Source: Amycolatopsis sp. A133 (lineage in GTDB: Bacteria; Actinomycetota; Actinomycetes; Mycobacteriales; Pseudonocardiaceae). From it: DNA of 64,000 nucleotides. Shown here one piece after another: positions 25,306 to 34,000 of the stretch (its first letter is position 1; each line of letters begins with the position of its first letter). The stretch spans positions 434,001 through 498,000 of the forward strand of contig NZ_JAVHJU010000057.1 in NCBI RefSeq assembly GCF_031082405.1. The letters are read 5' to 3'. A program made the translations under genes and the position numbers. The notes beneath the pieces were generated by a model. It ran no database searches and was not told the origin of the DNA. It was given only the letters and a program-made list of their open reading frames with translations.

Positions 25306-25561
25306 GCGGGCCGGGCGGGCCGGCGTCAGCCGGTTCCGCCCTCGCCGCGGATGGGCCGCTCGTGGCGCACGAGTGGGTCATCTCCGATTCCTGGTGGGCC
25401 GTCTCTCGATCCGTGGCGATCAGGCGTCGGACGAGCTCCGGTTCATCGATGATGACTCGCCCGAGTGTGCCCGTCCTCCTTCGGTAGGCAAAGCCTGCGA
25501 AGTCACTCAGTCGTCTGGCGCGACAGCTTGTTGCGAAGGTGACCAAATCGCCATCGCTCAC
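25298..25561 (-). CDS. Hypothetical protein coupled to TetR gene
   Basis: A possible 87-residue protein. GTG at 25561 overlaps the TetR stop (GTGA), and its 3' end overlaps the SGNH gene by 8 bp on the other strand. The first 60 residues (for example RLSDFAGFAYRRRTGTLGRV) look protein-like and use less G+C than neighbours; the tail is Ala/Pro-rich. I do not recognise the family. It may be a decayed gene. Confidence 0.4.
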   Translation of the reverse strand: MSDGDLVTFATSCRARRLSDFAGFAYRRRTGTLGRVIIDEPELVRRLIATDRETAHQESEMTHSCATSGPSAARAEPADAGPPGPPT

Positions 25562-26148
25562 CGCCGGAGGGCCCGCCTCCACGAGCCGGTGACGCTCCGG
25601 CGCAGCTTCTCCGTGTCGACACTGCCCGGATCCAGCAGCCGCTGCAACGCGATCCCGCGCAGCTGCCCGACGACGGCGATCGCGACCTCGTCCGCGACGG
25701 CGCTTTCCACGATCGTGCCGTCCGCGATGCCCGCCTCGACGTCTTCGGCCAGGTCGGCGCGGAAGGCCGCGTCCCGCTCGCGGAAGATCGGGGCCAGTTC
25801 CGGCTGGGTGGCCGATTCCGCCCACAGCAGCAGGAACGCCTGGTTGAACACCGCGATCCGGCCGAGCTCGCCGAGGTAGCCGTCGATCAGCCGCAGCAGG
25901 CGGTCGAGGCCCGGCGGCTCGTTCTCGAGGCCCGGGACGAATCCGGCCTGCGTGGCGCGCGCCAGCCGTTCGACCAGTGCCTGCTTCGCGCCGAAGTGGT
26001 GGGTGACGATGCCGCGGCTGTAGCCGGCTCGCTCGCCGACGCGGGCGAGGGTCAGCGAACGGACGCCCTGCTCGACGACGAGCTCGGCGGCGGCGGTCAG
26101 CAATGCGGTTTCGGCCTGGTCGCGGCGTTCCTGCTGGGTGCGGCGCAT
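25558..26148 (-). CDS. TetR family transcriptional regulator
   Basis: 196 residues. N-terminal helix-turn-helix (LTLARVGERAGYSRGIVTHHF, about 33-53) and a helical ligand domain with WAESATQPELAPIFRERD, typical of TetR_C subfamilies. It is divergent from the DUF1330/hydrolase pair across a 77-bp gap with an inverted repeat, and probably represses that pair and itself. Confidence 0.9.
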   Translation of the reverse strand: MRRTQQERRDQAETALLTAAAELVVEQGVRSLTLARVGERAGYSRGIVTHHFGAKQALVERLARATQAGFVPGLENEPPGLDRLLRLIDGYLGELGRIAVFNQAFLLLWAESATQPELAPIFRERDAAFRADLAEDVEAGIADGTIVESAVADEVAIAVVGQLRGIALQRLLDPGSVDTEKLRRSVTGSWRRALRR

Positions 26149-26168
26149 GTCCGGAGTCTAGCAAAGTA

Positions 26169-26190
26169 ACTTGCGTGTTGACCGACAAGT
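26169..26190. promoter_or_regulatory. Probable TetR operator
   Basis: ACTTG and CAAGT arms 12 bp apart are centred in the gap between the divergent TetR and DUF1330 genes and span a TTGACC box. An AGGAGG ribosome site (26215-26220) precedes the DUF1330 start. Confidence 0.6.
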
Positions 26191-26225
26191 AAGTGTAGGG
26201 TGGCGGCGAGACCCAGGAGGTTCCG

Positions 26226-26594
26226 ATGATCAAAATCGAAGACCACGCCCTCGACACGCTGCTCGCCGACGACCCGGGTGGCCCGGTCGTGATGCTCAAC
26301 CTGCTGCGGTTCCGCCCGGACGGCGGGCGCGAGAGCTACCAGCGCTACGCCGAAGCTCTCCGGAAGGAGCTCAACGCCCGGTACGGCCTGGAGGTGGAAT
26401 ACCTCGGCCACGGCGGCCGGGCGCTCGTCGCCGAAGACGGGCAGGCCTGGGACATGGTGGCGCTGGTCCGCTACCCGGACCGGCAGGCGTTCGCCGCCAT
26501 GGTCCGCAATCCCGACTACCGGGCGATCACCCACCTGCGCACCGAGGCGCTGGTGGAATCGGTCCTGCAGCCGACCACGCCGGTGGGGGCCTGA
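26226..26594 (+). CDS. DUF1330 domain protein
   Basis: 122 residues, a dimeric ferredoxin-like alpha/beta fold: VVMLNLLRFRPDG, YQRYAEAL, VALVRYPDRQAFAAMVRNPDY. The family has no firm activity. The stop overlaps the start of the hydrolase gene, and both are likely under the divergent TetR protein. Confidence 0.8.
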   Translation: MIKIEDHALDTLLADDPGGPVVMLNLLRFRPDGGRESYQRYAEALRKELNARYGLEVEYLGHGGRALVAEDGQAWDMVALVRYPDRQAFAAMVRNPDYRAITHLRTEALVESVLQPTTPVGA

Positions 26595-27337
26595 TGCCCG
26601 CGGTGTTCGTCCACGGCAACCCCGAGACCCCGGCGGTCTGGGACCTGCTGCTGGCCGAGCTGACGCCGTCGCGGCCCGATCTGGTCTGCCTTTCCCCGCC
26701 CGGCTTCGGCGCGCCCTTGCCCGCCGGGTTCGCCGCCACCCCCGCCGGCTACCGGGACTGGCTGGCCGGCGAGCTCGCGGCGTTCGGCGAGCCGGTGGAC
26801 CTGGTGGGCCACGACTTCGGCGGCGGGCACGTCGTGAACGTCGTGCTGAGTCACCCGCACCTGGTCCGCAGCTGGGTCAGCGACGCGCTCGGGATGTACG
26901 ACCCGGGCTACGAGTGGCACGAACTCGCCCGTCGCTGGCGGACCCCGGGCATCGGCGAGGCCGACGTCGCGGCGCGGTTCGGTGGCCCGCTCGAGGAGCG
27001 CACGGCGGTCCTGGTGGAACGGGGCATGGCCCGGGCGGTCGCGGCCCGCGTCGCGGCGGGCCAGGACGAGGAGATGGGCCGTGCGGTGCTCACCCTGTAC
27101 CGGTCGGCCGACGTGCCCGGCCTGGGGCTGCCGCTGGAACGCGCGGCGGCCCGCCCGGGCCTCGCCATCCTGGCCACGGCCGACCACGTCGCCGGCAGCG
27201 AAGACCAACGGCGCCGGTCGGCCGCCCGTGCGGGAGCCCGCGTCGCCGTCCTCGACGGTCTGGGCCACTGGTGGATGACCCACGAGCCGGCCCGCGCCGC
27301 CGCGGCGCTGACCGGGTTCTGGGCGACGATCGGCTGA
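26594..27337 (+). CDS. Alpha/beta hydrolase with Asp nucleophile (dehalogenase/epoxide hydrolase-like)
   Basis: 247 residues. Oxyanion segment HGNPETPAVW near 7-16; nucleophile elbow VGHDFGGGH with Asp74 rather than Ser, as in haloalkane dehalogenases and epoxide hydrolases; catalytic His likely in GLGHWWMTHEP. Coupled to the DUF1330 gene (TGATG). A TetR-controlled detoxification role is plausible but not shown. Confidence 0.8.
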   Translation: MPAVFVHGNPETPAVWDLLLAELTPSRPDLVCLSPPGFGAPLPAGFAATPAGYRDWLAGELAAFGEPVDLVGHDFGGGHVVNVVLSHPHLVRSWVSDALGMYDPGYEWHELARRWRTPGIGEADVAARFGGPLEERTAVLVERGMARAVAARVAAGQDEEMGRAVLTLYRSADVPGLGLPLERAAARPGLAILATADHVAGSEDQRRRSAARAGARVAVLDGLGHWWMTHEPARAAAALTGFWATIG

Positions 27338-27476
27338 GGAGCAGCGGGGGGTGCAGGTCAACCCGGCCGGTGGCCGGGCCGCTCCGGTGGCGACGGCGCC
27401 CCAGGTCGTCGCCGCCCCGGCGGCCACGCCGGTGACTCGAAGCGCTCCCCGCCCCCGCCGGTTTTCAACCCCCTCC

Positions 27477-30400
27477 TTAAGCCGGCCCGCGCGCCACGAC
27501 GGTCAGCCGGTCGAGCGTGAGCCGGCCCGTGGTCAGCCGCAGGCCGATCGCGGGGGACCAGCCGGCGAGCCGCTGGGGGCCGACGGCCGCGCCCGCCGGG
27601 ATCGTGCGCAGCAGCCGCCACTGCCCCTGGTGGCCCAGCCAGCTCGTCAGCGTGCCCCGGTGGTCGGCCACGACCGCGAACCGGTCGCCCGGGGTCCACG
27701 TGACGGAGGCACAGCACCCGCCGGTCGCGTCGTCGCCGTGGTCGCGCCCGTCCGCCCGCACGTCCGCGCCGGACGTGCCGAAGTGGTGGTTGTACCAGGC
27801 CAGGGCCAGGTCGTCGGGTCCCGCGGCGCGGCCGAGGAGCACGCTGTCCTCCGGGGCGCCGCCGGCGAACGCGCGGGGTTCGAGGATCACGGCGAAATCG
27901 CCGGCCGGTGCGGGCACCGGCGCCACGAGCACGGCCGAGGACTGCCGGCTCGCCGAGGCGACCAAGGCGCCGTCCGCCTGGGTGAGTTCGGGGACGGGCT
28001 CCCCGAACCGCGCGCCGATCCGGTAGGCACCCGGCCGGTCCGCGGTGAAGTCGTCGTCCCAGACCGGCGTGCCGAAGTCGGCGGGGTCGAACGCGACCTC
28101 CGCCCGCACCACGTCCGCGGTGCTGCGCACCGGGGTGCCGTGGTCGAGCGTGGTGACCAGCAGCCGCACCGGGGCCCGGGTGCCCACCGGCACGTCCGCG
28201 GGGGCCGACACGCGCCACCGCAGCGGCACCGCCCGCCCGGGGGTGAGCCGCAGGTCGCCGCCCGGGCCGATCGGCTGGGCCGTCCAGCCGCGGGGCAGCG
28301 TGAGCGCGGGCCGCACGGTCATCGCCTGCGAGCTCCGGACCGAACCGCCGATCTCGGCCGTCTGCCCGGGCCGGATCCGCGCCGGGTCGTCTTGGAGGCG
28401 GACGGCGAGCCGGTCGTCCTCGGCGCGCCACGCCTGCACCGCCGTGATGCCCACCGCCCCACCGTCCACTCTGGACGGGAGAACGCGGAGCCCGTCGGTG
28501 CGGACCGGCGGCCGGACGACGACGCGGTTCGGCCTGCCCCGCACCGGCGCGCCCGGTTCCCGTTGCTGACCGGGCACATCGGCCCACGACCCGTCCGCGG
28601 TGCGGTACTGCAGGGCGTAGCCGTCCGGGGTGCGGACACCGCCGCCGTCGTCGTAGAAGGAGAGCCGGACGTCGGAGACGTCGGTGGCCGCGCCGAGGTC
28701 GACCGCCAGCCAGTCGCTCCGGTTCGGGCTGCCGTAGCTGGTCCAGCGCGTCGACGGGACGGCGAGGGCGAAGTCTTGGCCGTCGACGGCGTTCGCCGGG
28801 CTGTCCCCGCGCCAGGTGTAGGAGGCCGAGGCCGCCGGATAGCCGGTGCGGTCGATGTTCGCGAGGTCGTCGACGACGTGGGCGGCGTCGGCGGCCCGGC
28901 CGGGGCGCACCGGCACGTCGACCGCCGTCAGGCCGGCCTGGCGGTGCACGAGCTTGCCGTCCAGCCAGACGCTCAGCCCGGCGCCCTGCCGGTAGACGTG
29001 GCCGTCACGGTCCCACGCGACCGTCAGGTTGCGTCCGTGGTAGGGCACGTTTTCGACGGCGAAGTGGTCCCAAGCAGACGGTACGAGCGGCGCGAGCCGC
29101 ACGTGGTCGCCCTGCTGGGGCCGGATGCCGAGCAGCCCCGACAGCACCAGGTCGTCGAACGTCGAGTGGTTGTAGTCCTCGCTGTGCCCGGGGGAGTCGT
29201 ACAGCCAGCGGTCTTCGTCCGGTGAGTGCGCTTCGGCGACGTACGGACGGCCGTTCTTCCGCTGGGTGAGGGCATACCCGCGCAGCAGGGTGTAGTAGTC
29301 CTGCGCGGAGACGTAGGGCTGCGGGGGATAGTCGACGAGCAGGTTCGCCAGCGCGGTGAGCGTCTGGCTGGTGGCGTAGGGCCAGCTGGGACCCGACCAG
29401 CGGCAGCACCCCACGAGCGCGTCGTGCATGAACCACGGGCTCCGCCGTTCCACGGTGGTGGGCCCGAAGGGGGCCGCGAACCCCGCCGGATCGGTGAGCT
29501 GCGCCCACGCGGCGGCGGCACCGGCCGGGGCCATGTGGAAGTACCAGGGCACGAACCCCATCTGCTCCCGGTCCGCGATCTTGGTGCGCTCGGGGTTGCC
29601 GTCCCGCATCACGTGCTTGTAGAACCGGTCGCCGCTGTCCCACAGGGACCGGTCCTGGTTCGCCTGCAGGCTGCGGGCCTGCTGTTCGTACCGGTCGGCG
29701 AGCTGCCGGTCGCCGGGAGCGCCGCGCCGGCGCAGGAGGTTCGCGATGGCCAGCGCGTCGCCGTACTGGTAGGCGTTGAGAGTGGGGCGGAAGCCCGCTC
29801 CGCCGTGGTAGGGGTCGGGGCTCTGGTAGGAGCTCGCGGTGTACTCCATGGCGTCCCACACGGGTACCTGCCAGTAGAGCCCGAGCTGCGGGTCGAACTG
29901 GGGCGACCAGGCGGCCCACTGCCGTTGCAGTTCGGGGATCCGGTCGACGGCGAACCCCCACCGGCCGTCGACGGCGGCCCGGGCGAGCACGGCGTCGGCG
30001 GCCCAGAACGAGTACTCGTGGGCCCAGTCGGTGGTGTTCTCGTTGAGGCCGTCGGTGGCCGGCTTGGGCCCCGCGCCGCTGCCGCGCAGCCAGTAGTCGA
30101 CGTAGTCGTCGAGGTACCGGTGGTCGCGCAGCCACCGCCCCTCGTAGAGGTGGTGCCCGGCGGCGGCGTCGATCCCGCCGCCGGGGGCGGAGTAGCCGAC
30201 CGGGCCGAGGAATTCCGAGACGATCCAGCCGTCCTCCGGGCCGGTGTACTTGAGGGCTTCCTTGTAGGTGCGCCACCGGTAGTAGTAGGTGTCTTCGATC
30301 GCCTGGTCCGGCAGGTCGACGAAGGGGATGTTGGCCTCGTACCAGCCGGGATCGTCGAAGCCGGCCAGTTTCCCGGCGTGGTCGAGCAGGTGCGTGCCGG

Positions 30401-30521
30401 GCCCGGTGTCCGGGTACACCGGCGGCGGCGGGCCGGGCTCGCCCGCCGAGGCGGGGATCACGGCGGCGGACAGGGTGACGACGGTGGTCAGAACCGTGCA
30501 CAGACGTCGAAGCGAGCGCAT
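27477..30521 (-). CDS. Large secreted glycoside hydrolase with F5/8C-type and NEW3-like domains
   Basis: 1,014 residues with a signal peptide (1-26). The catalytic part (about 60-480) has the Trp-rich helical look of an (alpha/alpha)6 barrel of the GH63/MGH1-like group (GRWLRDHRYLDDYVDYWLRG, TDWAHEYSFWAADAVLARA, DYNHSTFDDLVLSGLLG). About 540-680 reads as an F5/8C (CBM32-like) domain, with SRWTSYGSPNRSDWLAVDLG and VRLSFYDDGG. About 700-790 is an NPCBM/NEW3-type beta domain (ALTLPRGWTAQPIGPGGDLR). The C-terminal 200 residues form another beta-sandwich. The substrate is an unknown glycan. A twin LacI-type operator lies just upstream. Confidence 0.78.
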   Translation of the reverse strand: MRSLRRLCTVLTTVVTLSAAVIPASAGEPGPPPPVYPDTGPGTHLLDHAGKLAGFDDPGWYEANIPFVDLPDQAIEDTYYYRWRTYKEALKYTGPEDGWIVSEFLGPVGYSAPGGGIDAAAGHHLYEGRWLRDHRYLDDYVDYWLRGSGAGPKPATDGLNENTTDWAHEYSFWAADAVLARAAVDGRWGFAVDRIPELQRQWAAWSPQFDPQLGLYWQVPVWDAMEYTASSYQSPDPYHGGAGFRPTLNAYQYGDALAIANLLRRRGAPGDRQLADRYEQQARSLQANQDRSLWDSGDRFYKHVMRDGNPERTKIADREQMGFVPWYFHMAPAGAAAAWAQLTDPAGFAAPFGPTTVERRSPWFMHDALVGCCRWSGPSWPYATSQTLTALANLLVDYPPQPYVSAQDYYTLLRGYALTQRKNGRPYVAEAHSPDEDRWLYDSPGHSEDYNHSTFDDLVLSGLLGIRPQQGDHVRLAPLVPSAWDHFAVENVPYHGRNLTVAWDRDGHVYRQGAGLSVWLDGKLVHRQAGLTAVDVPVRPGRAADAAHVVDDLANIDRTGYPAASASYTWRGDSPANAVDGQDFALAVPSTRWTSYGSPNRSDWLAVDLGAATDVSDVRLSFYDDGGGVRTPDGYALQYRTADGSWADVPGQQREPGAPVRGRPNRVVVRPPVRTDGLRVLPSRVDGGAVGITAVQAWRAEDDRLAVRLQDDPARIRPGQTAEIGGSVRSSQAMTVRPALTLPRGWTAQPIGPGGDLRLTPGRAVPLRWRVSAPADVPVGTRAPVRLLVTTLDHGTPVRSTADVVRAEVAFDPADFGTPVWDDDFTADRPGAYRIGARFGEPVPELTQADGALVASASRQSSAVLVAPVPAPAGDFAVILEPRAFAGGAPEDSVLLGRAAGPDDLALAWYNHHFGTSGADVRADGRDHGDDATGGCCASVTWTPGDRFAVVADHRGTLTSWLGHQGQWRLLRTIPAGAAVGPQRLAGWSPAIGLRLTTGRLTLDRLTVVARGPA

Positions 30522-30573
30522 GCCGACGCTCCTCGTGATCCGGGGACCGGTGTGGGGAGACGGTAGCCGAGCC

Positions 30574-30611
30574 GATACAACGTTGTAAATAGCGCTTTAC
30601 AACGTTGTATC
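30574..30611. promoter_or_regulatory. Twin LacI-type operator
   Basis: Two copies of the palindrome TACAACGTTGTA (30576-30587 and 30598-30609) form the arms of a larger palindrome with 16-bp perfect arms and a 6-nt spacer. It lies 53 bp upstream of the glycoside hydrolase and 33 bp upstream of the VOC gene. AACGTT-centred operators are typical of LacI sugar repressors; no such gene is in the window. Confidence 0.7.
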
Positions 30612-30643
30612 GGGGCCGGGCCGGGTTCCGGTAGCCTCACGCC

Positions 30644-31024
30644 GTGCATCGCAGCCGGTTGTTCGGGATCTTCGTCGACACACCTGCCGCCGAAGCCGGC
30701 GCGGCGGCGGCCTTCTGGTCCGCCACGCTGGGGGCGCCCGCTCGTCCCGTCGACGGCGAAGAACAGTTCACCGCGCTGGACGGTGCCCTTCCCGGCTTGA
30801 TCCTCGACATCCAGGCGATCGACGGCGACCCCCGCTACCACGTCGACATCGAGACCGACGACGTCGCGGCGGAGGTCGCCCGCCTGATCGCGCTCGGCGC
30901 CGAACCCGTCTCCCGCTGGCTGGAGTGCCACACCCTGCGGGCCCCCGGTGGGCACCTGCTCTGCGTGGTCCCGGTCCACAGCGATCCGGAGACGTTCCAC
31001 CGGCTCGCGAACACCTGGCCCTGA
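30644..31024 (+). CDS. VOC (glyoxalase-like) family protein
   Basis: 126 residues. LFGIFVDTPAAEAGAAAAFW near the start and YHVDIETDDVAAEVARLIALGA in the middle show the paired beta-alpha-beta-beta-beta modules of the VOC fold, ending with APGGHLLCVVPV. GTG at 30644. Substrate unknown. It shares the twin operator region with the divergent glycoside hydrolase. Confidence 0.8.
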   Translation: MHRSRLFGIFVDTPAAEAGAAAAFWSATLGAPARPVDGEEQFTALDGALPGLILDIQAIDGDPRYHVDIETDDVAAEVARLIALGAEPVSRWLECHTLRAPGGHLLCVVPVHSDPETFHRLANTWP

Positions 31025-31031
31025 CCGGACC

Positions 31032-31598
31032 TCAGGGCCGCCAAGCCGGGTCGCGCCCCAGGAAGCCCATCAGCCGGTCCTGCGCCGGAGCGCCGTCCTC
31101 GACCGGAACTGCCGCGCCGAACTGCCCGCTGTCCCGCAACACCTGCTCCATCGGCCGCATCGCGGCCAGTGCCTCGGCGCACCGCTGCTCGCCCAGGTCG
31201 GGCTCGCGGCCGAGCGCTTTCGCGAGATCCCACGAGTGCAGCCAGACGTCGCCCGTGTAGAACTGGTCGATCGCCTCCTCCACCGGCTTGTCGCCGGTGT
31301 GCGGGTTGCTGAGCACCCGCCCGGCGGGGTCCTCGAGGATGGCCTGGATGTCGGCCACGTGCTGCTTCCAGGCGCCGGCCGGGTCGGCGTCCACCGCCAG
31401 CGCCGGGAGTTCGATCCCCGCGCCGCGGAGGAAGCCGCGCGGCCACTCGACCAGGTGCCGCACGACGTCGAGCGCCGTCCACTCCGCGACCGGGGACGGC
31501 CGCGCCCAGTCGCCCGGTGCGGCCGACTCGACCAGTTCGGTGAACCGGGCGGCTTCGCCGGCGTGCTTGCGGGCCGGGCCCGTGGGCGTCGATGTCAT
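31032..31598 (-). CDS. TIGR03086-type metal-binding (DinB/maleylpyruvate isomerase-like) protein
   Basis: 188 residues. DVVRHLVEWPRGFL near 45 and DVWLHSWDLAKALG near 125 provide the His residues of the four-helix metal site found in mycothiol-dependent maleylpyruvate isomerase and TIGR03086 proteins. ATG at 31598 is 1 bp after the SRPBCC stop. Last gene of an ArsR-SRPBCC-DinB-like operon. Function unknown, perhaps thiol chemistry. Confidence 0.8.
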   Translation of the reverse strand: MTSTPTGPARKHAGEAARFTELVESAAPGDWARPSPVAEWTALDVVRHLVEWPRGFLRGAGIELPALAVDADPAGAWKQHVADIQAILEDPAGRVLSNPHTGDKPVEEAIDQFYTGDVWLHSWDLAKALGREPDLGEQRCAEALAAMRPMEQVLRDSGQFGAAVPVEDGAPAQDRLMGFLGRDPAWRP

Positions 31599-31599
31599 C

Positions 31600-32088
31600 T
31601 CAGGACTCCTTCGCGAGCAGTTCGTCGAGTTTTGCGTACCCCTCGTCGACGCCGACTTCCATGCCGCTCGCCAGCATGCCGTCCCGCGTTTCGAAGTCCT
31701 GCACCACACTCAGCACCCGCAGCCGGGTGCGGCCGCCTTCGAGTTCTTCGAGGGTCAGCGTTTCCAGGGCGACCCCGTCGGGCTCGCCGTCGTAGGTGAA
31801 CGTCCACACGATCCGCTCGTCCGGCCGCACTTCGTGGAAGCTGCCGTGGAACGCGGCGATCTCCTCGCCGCCCCGGTCGTTGGCGAACGCCCATTCGCCG
31901 CCCGTGCGCGCGTCCCACCGCAGGATCCTCGTGGTGACCGAGCGCGGCCCGACCCACTGCGCGTAGAGCCCGGGGTCGACGTGCGCGCGGAACACCTGCG
32001 CGGGAGCCGCGTCGAAGTCGCGGACGATCCGGATCGTCGGGACCGTCGTGTCCGCCTCGATCCCGGTCCCGGCTTTCGTCTGGGTCAT
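31600..32088 (-). CDS. SRPBCC/AHSA1 family protein
   Basis: 162 residues. RDFDAAPAQVFRAHVDPGLY and WVGPRSVTT, with the C-terminal GMEVGVDEGYAKLDELLA helix, are typical of AHSA1/START-like helix-grip proteins. ATG overlaps the ArsR stop (ATGA). In actinobacteria these proteins are very often encoded after an ArsR repressor, as here; the ligand is unknown. Confidence 0.88.
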   Translation of the reverse strand: MTQTKAGTGIEADTTVPTIRIVRDFDAAPAQVFRAHVDPGLYAQWVGPRSVTTRILRWDARTGGEWAFANDRGGEEIAAFHGSFHEVRPDERIVWTFTYDGEPDGVALETLTLEELEGGRTRLRVLSVVQDFETRDGMLASGMEVGVDEGYAKLDELLAKES

Positions 32089-32444
32089 GATGCGTCCTCA
32101 CGGGGTCGGGTTTCTTCGCCGGTCATGCGGCCCAGCAGGGCGTCGAGACGCCGGTAGCGCTCTTCGGCCTGCCGCCGGTACCGCTCGATCCACTTGGTCA
32201 TCAGGTCGAACACCTCCGCGTCCAGGTGGACCGGACGGCGCTGGGCGTCCTTGCTGCGGGTCACCAGCCCGGCCTCCTCGAGCACCTTCACGTGCTTGGA
32301 GACCGCCTGGAGACTCATGGCGTACGGCTCGGCCAGTTCGCCCACGGTCGCGTCCGCGCCGGCCAGCCGGGCGACCAGATCGCGCCGGGTCGGGTCGGCC
32401 AGCGCCGCGAACACCCGGTTCAGCCGCTCGGTGTTTTCGTCCAC
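32085..32444 (-). CDS. ArsR family transcriptional regulator
   Basis: 119 residues, winged helix: ALADPTRRDLVARLAG, TVGELAEPYAMSLQAVSKHV and LEEAGLVTRSKDAQRRPVHL. No Cys metal site is present, so it is not a metal sensor of the classic type. It leads a three-gene operon and likely represses its own promoter through two inverted repeats. Confidence 0.92.
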   Translation of the reverse strand: MDENTERLNRVFAALADPTRRDLVARLAGADATVGELAEPYAMSLQAVSKHVKVLEEAGLVTRSKDAQRRPVHLDAEVFDLMTKWIERYRRQAEERYRRLDALLGRMTGEETRPREDAS

Positions 32445-32453
32445 CTGTCTTCC

Positions 32454-32515
32454 TCAACTCTTCGGTTGCGGACGACGCTAGGGTGCCGCTCCGGCGTTGT
32501 CAACTCGATGGTTGA
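32454..32515 (-). promoter_or_regulatory. arsR operon promoter with two operators
   Basis: On the minus strand a perfect TTGACA (32498-32503) and TAGCGT (32475-32480) are 17 bp apart. An inverted repeat TCAACTCGATGGTTGA (32500-32515) covers the -35 side and a related one, CAACTCTTCGGTTG (32455-32468), covers the expected start of transcription. Confidence 0.75.
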
Positions 32516-32521
32516 GAAAAG

Positions 32522-32553
32522 GGGGCGGGGTTCCGCGCACGGAACCCCGCCCC
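32522..32553 (-). terminator. Terminator after the GH5 gene
   Basis: Perfect 14-bp stem (32522-32535 with 32540-32553), 4-nt loop CGCA, 7 bp after the GH5 stop in the direction of transcription and just before the arsR promoter. Confidence 0.85.
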
Positions 32554-32559
32554 AGTGGA

Positions 32560-33960
32560 TCAGAAATTGTCGGGAGTGCTGATGCGGCTCCTGACCAGTG
32601 CGCCGGACGCGGTCAAGCTGCCGGTGCCGTAGTCACCGCCCGCGCAGGTGCCGGGGCGCAGCGCGGCGCTGCTTTCGTCCGCGTCGGAGTACGTCCAGTT
32701 CGCGTAGCTGATCTGCAGCTGGTCGAGCAGGTCCAGCCAGGCCGTGGTGCTCGCCTGGTCCAGCGTGCCGCCGCCGGTGGCGGTCACCGTGCCGAACTCC
32801 GTGACGAACAGCGGCAGCTTCGCGGCCGCCCGGCTCACCGTGGAGCGGTAGTTGTCCTTGTGGCTGGCGGCGTAGAAGTGGAACGTGTACATGATGTTCG
32901 TGGCGTTGACGGGGTTGTTGACGATCTCGGTCTCGTTCGAGCCGTCGGAGACGCCGAGGGACGACCAGCCGCGGGTGCCGACGATCACGACGGCGTCCGG
33001 GTCGGCGGCGCGGATCACCGGGATGACCTGCTCGGCGTAGTTCTTGATCGCGCTCCAGCTGACGCCGTTGGGTTCGTTCGCGATCTCGTAGATCACGTTC
33101 TTCCGCGCCGCGTTGCGCGCGGCCACCGCCGCGAAGAACGTCTTGGCGCGGTCGAGGTTGTAGTTCGGGTCGCCCGGGGTGAGGGTGTGGAAGTCGATCA
33201 CCGCGTACATCCCGCGTTCCTCGGCCTCGCCGACCAGGCTGTTGACCCGGTCGGTGAACCACGCCGGGTTCGTCTCGTAACCCTTTTCCTGCACGTACAT
33301 CGCGATGCGCAGCAGGTCGGCGTGCCAGTCCTTCGCGAGCGCGTCCAGGGACGCGTCGTTGTAGCAGGAGTCGAACCACTGGAGGCCGTGCGTGCTCATG
33401 CCGCGCAGCTGGATCGCCCGGTTCGCCTCGTTGCACAGGTGGACACCGCAGACGTGCAGCTGCCCGTTGGCCGCCAGCGGCGTGCTGCCCGGGGACGGTG
33501 TCGTGGTGGTCGTCGGGGTGGTGGGGGTGGTGGTCGTCGTCGGGCCGGTGGTGCCGGTGCAGGTGACGCCGTTGAGGGTGAACGACGCCGGCACGGGGTT
33601 GGCGCCGGTCGTGGTGCCGGTGAAGCCGAGGTCGGTCGAGGCACCCGTGGCCAGTTGCCGGTTCCAGTCGGCGTTGGCCGCGGTCGCCGTCGCGCCGGAC
33701 TGCGACCACGTGGCGTTCCAGCCTTGGGCCACCTTCTGGCCGGTGTCGGGGAAGGTGAACCGGAGCGACCAGCCGGTGATCGCGTCGCCCAGGTTGGTGA
33801 CCTTCACCCCGGCCTGGAACCCGCCTTGCCACTGGTTGGTGACGGTGTAGTCGACCCGGCAGCCCGCGGTGGCGGCGGAGGCCTGGGGCAGCAGCACCAG
33901 GCAGGCGGAACCGAGAACCGTCGCGCCGGCGGCCGCCAGCGCAGCGATGGAGCGCTTCAT
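32560..33960 (-). CDS. Secreted GH5 cellulase with N-terminal CBM2
   Basis: 466 residues. Signal peptide (1-29), CBM2 cellulose-binding domain (about 32-132; CRVDYTVTNQWQGGFQAGVKV, GWSLRFTF, WNATWSQSG), a Thr/Pro-rich linker (about 137-160) and a GH5 domain. The acid/base Glu is in EIANEPNG and the nucleophile Glu in FVTEFGT. It is an endo-beta-1,4-glucanase of the GH5_2 type by motif. RBS AGGGAG precedes the ATG. A CebR box 41 bp upstream indicates cellulose/cellobiose control. Confidence 0.93.
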   Translation of the reverse strand: MKRSIAALAAAGATVLGSACLVLLPQASAATAGCRVDYTVTNQWQGGFQAGVKVTNLGDAITGWSLRFTFPDTGQKVAQGWNATWSQSGATATAANADWNRQLATGASTDLGFTGTTTGANPVPASFTLNGVTCTGTTGPTTTTTPTTPTTTTTPSPGSTPLAANGQLHVCGVHLCNEANRAIQLRGMSTHGLQWFDSCYNDASLDALAKDWHADLLRIAMYVQEKGYETNPAWFTDRVNSLVGEAEERGMYAVIDFHTLTPGDPNYNLDRAKTFFAAVAARNAARKNVIYEIANEPNGVSWSAIKNYAEQVIPVIRAADPDAVVIVGTRGWSSLGVSDGSNETEIVNNPVNATNIMYTFHFYAASHKDNYRSTVSRAAAKLPLFVTEFGTVTATGGGTLDQASTTAWLDLLDQLQISYANWTYSDADESSAALRPGTCAGGDYGTGSLTASGALVRSRISTPDNF

Positions 33961-34000
33961 TGAACTCCCTTTGATCCGGTGTTCGAACGTTTCGACGGGC

